The notes beneath the pieces are model-generated. The model saw nothing but the letters and a program-made list of their open reading frames with translations. It ran no database searches and had not been told where the DNA came from. Positions 4,862-5,570 of a stretch of 5,570 nt of DNA are shown here, piece after piece. Location: NCBI GenBank assembly GCA_023252115.1, contig JAHEXM010000141.1:1-5570 (forward strand). The letters run 5' to 3'. Source of the stretch: Micrococcales bacterium. GTDB lineage: Bacteria > Actinomycetota > Actinomycetes > S36-B12 > UBA10799. The first letter of the stretch is position 1; each line of letters opens with the position of its first letter. A program made the translations under genes and the position numbers.

Positions 4862-5570
4862 ATGTCTTCTGGTTCGCTATTTGTGCGTCGTCCAACCAAT
4901 GTTGTTGCGCCGATTCGTCGACGTCCGACGACTGATCCGAAGCTGAGCATTGTCATTCCGGCGATGAACGAAGCTCGTAACCTCGAAATAGTCCTTCCGG
5001 AACTTCCAAAAGTTCACGAGGTCATTCTGGTCGATGGTCATTCAGTCGACGACACGATTGCCACGGCGCAGCGCCTGCTTCCCAATATTCGCGTTGTGCA
5101 ACAAACACGCAAAGGCAAAGGAAATGCGCTGGCGTGTGGTTTTGAAGCTGTGACAGGTGACATCGTCGTCATGTTTGATGCTGATGGCTCGGCTGACCCA
5201 GCAGAGATTCCGGCGTTTGTCGACGCGTTATTGGCGGGTGCGGACTTTGCCAAAGGCAGCCGTTTCATGCCGGGGGGATCAAGTTACGACATCACTGCGA
5301 TCCGGAAGATCGGAAACTTTGGTCTCAACGGATTGGCCAATGCGCTTTTCGGAACTGACTTTTCCGATCTGTGCTACGGATACAACGCCTTCTGGTCCGA
5401 TGTCATCCCAGTCCTTGCGCTGCCCGACGTAGATCTGAAGGTTCCACACAACGCGATGACCTGGGGCGACGGCTTCGAGATTGAAACGCTGCTCAATTGC
5501 CGTGTGGCGAGCGCGGACTTGAAGATTACCGAAGTTGCCAGCGTCGAAAAACTCCGAGTTTTTGGCGAAA
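4862..5570 (+). CDS. Glycosyltransferase family 2, dolichyl-phosphate-mannose-synthase-like, partial at 3' end
   Basis: The first 236 residues of a GT-A-fold family 2 glycosyltransferase; no stop occurs before the window end. After a basic, unstructured N-terminus (1-27) come LSIVIPAMNEARNL (28-41) and VILVDGHSVDDT (54-65) for nucleotide-sugar binding, then RKGKGNAL (83-90). The metal-binding DxD is FDADG (105-109; Asp106, Asp108), followed by KGSRF (131-135) and CYGYNAFW (171-178). These match polyprenyl-phosphate mannosyl/glucosyltransferases and related EPS transferases, which move a sugar from an NDP- or GDP-sugar to a lipid or glycan acceptor at the inner membrane face. Donor and acceptor cannot be told. 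The start is clear: TAG lies immediately upstream in frame and GGGGGGA is about 6 bases before the ATG. It may be co-transcribed with the hydrolase or have its own promoter. Confidence 0.9.
   Translation, partial: MSSGSLFVRRPTNVVAPIRRRPTTDPKLSIVIPAMNEARNLEIVLPELPKVHEVILVDGHSVDDTIATAQRLLPNIRVVQQTRKGKGNALACGFEAVTGDIVVMFDADGSADPAEIPAFVDALLAGADFAKGSRFMPGGSSYDITAIRKIGNFGLNGLANALFGTDFSDLCYGYNAFWSDVIPVLALPDVDLKVPHNAMTWGDGFEIETLLNCRVASADLKITEVASVEKLRVFGE

Noticed and set aside
4726..4946. Two short plus-strand frames starting at TTG 4726 and GTG 4737
   Set aside because: Both run into the glycosyltransferase gene out of frame, have weak starts and give no protein-like features.

Overview
The window looks like a piece of an actinobacterial chromosome. 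Base composition is moderately GC-rich (roughly mid-50s percent by eye, not counted), codons favour G/C in the third position, genes are tightly packed with 4-base ATGA overlaps, and the protein types (multi-pass GT-C-like membrane protein, small orphan membrane proteins, double alpha/beta hydrolase, family 2 glycosyltransferase) are those of actinobacterial cell-envelope or exopolysaccharide loci. I cannot name a genus. No RNA gene, insertion sequence, CRISPR array or phage gene is visible.

Layout, left to right. Positions 1-178 hold a strong plus-strand intrinsic terminator (82-110), probably ending a gene that lies mostly outside the window. Positions 179-2717 are a three-gene minus-strand operon read right to left: a 640-residue multi-pass membrane protein with a C-terminal soluble domain and Pro/Thr-rich tail, then a 141-residue and a 65-residue membrane protein, each joined to the gene before it by an ATGA stop/start overlap. 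Positions 2718-2831 are a 114-bp divergent control region with two abutting palindromes and a plausible plus-strand promoter. Positions 2832-4544 encode a 570-residue protein with two alpha/beta-hydrolase-like domains. The first seems to have lost its catalytic residues and the second has a Cys at the nucleophile position. Positions 4545-4861 are a 317-bp noncoding stretch with 3.5 copies of a 12-bp tandem repeat, several short palindromes and a G-rich, possibly structured leader. From 4862 to the window end is the first 236 residues of a family 2 glycosyltransferase, cut by the window edge.

How the genes could work together is inference. The family 2 glycosyltransferase would make or extend a lipid-linked sugar at the inner membrane face. 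The large membrane protein could act as a GT-C-type transferase or polymerase on the outer face, assisted by the two small coupled membrane proteins. The double hydrolase could remove or move an acyl group on the glycan or its lipid. This resembles the hydrolases that accompany exosortase/EPS loci, but no exosortase or sorting signal is visible here. The most unusual points are the half-dead double hydrolase, the divergent palindrome pair, and the repeat-plus-leader region ahead of the glycosyltransferase.
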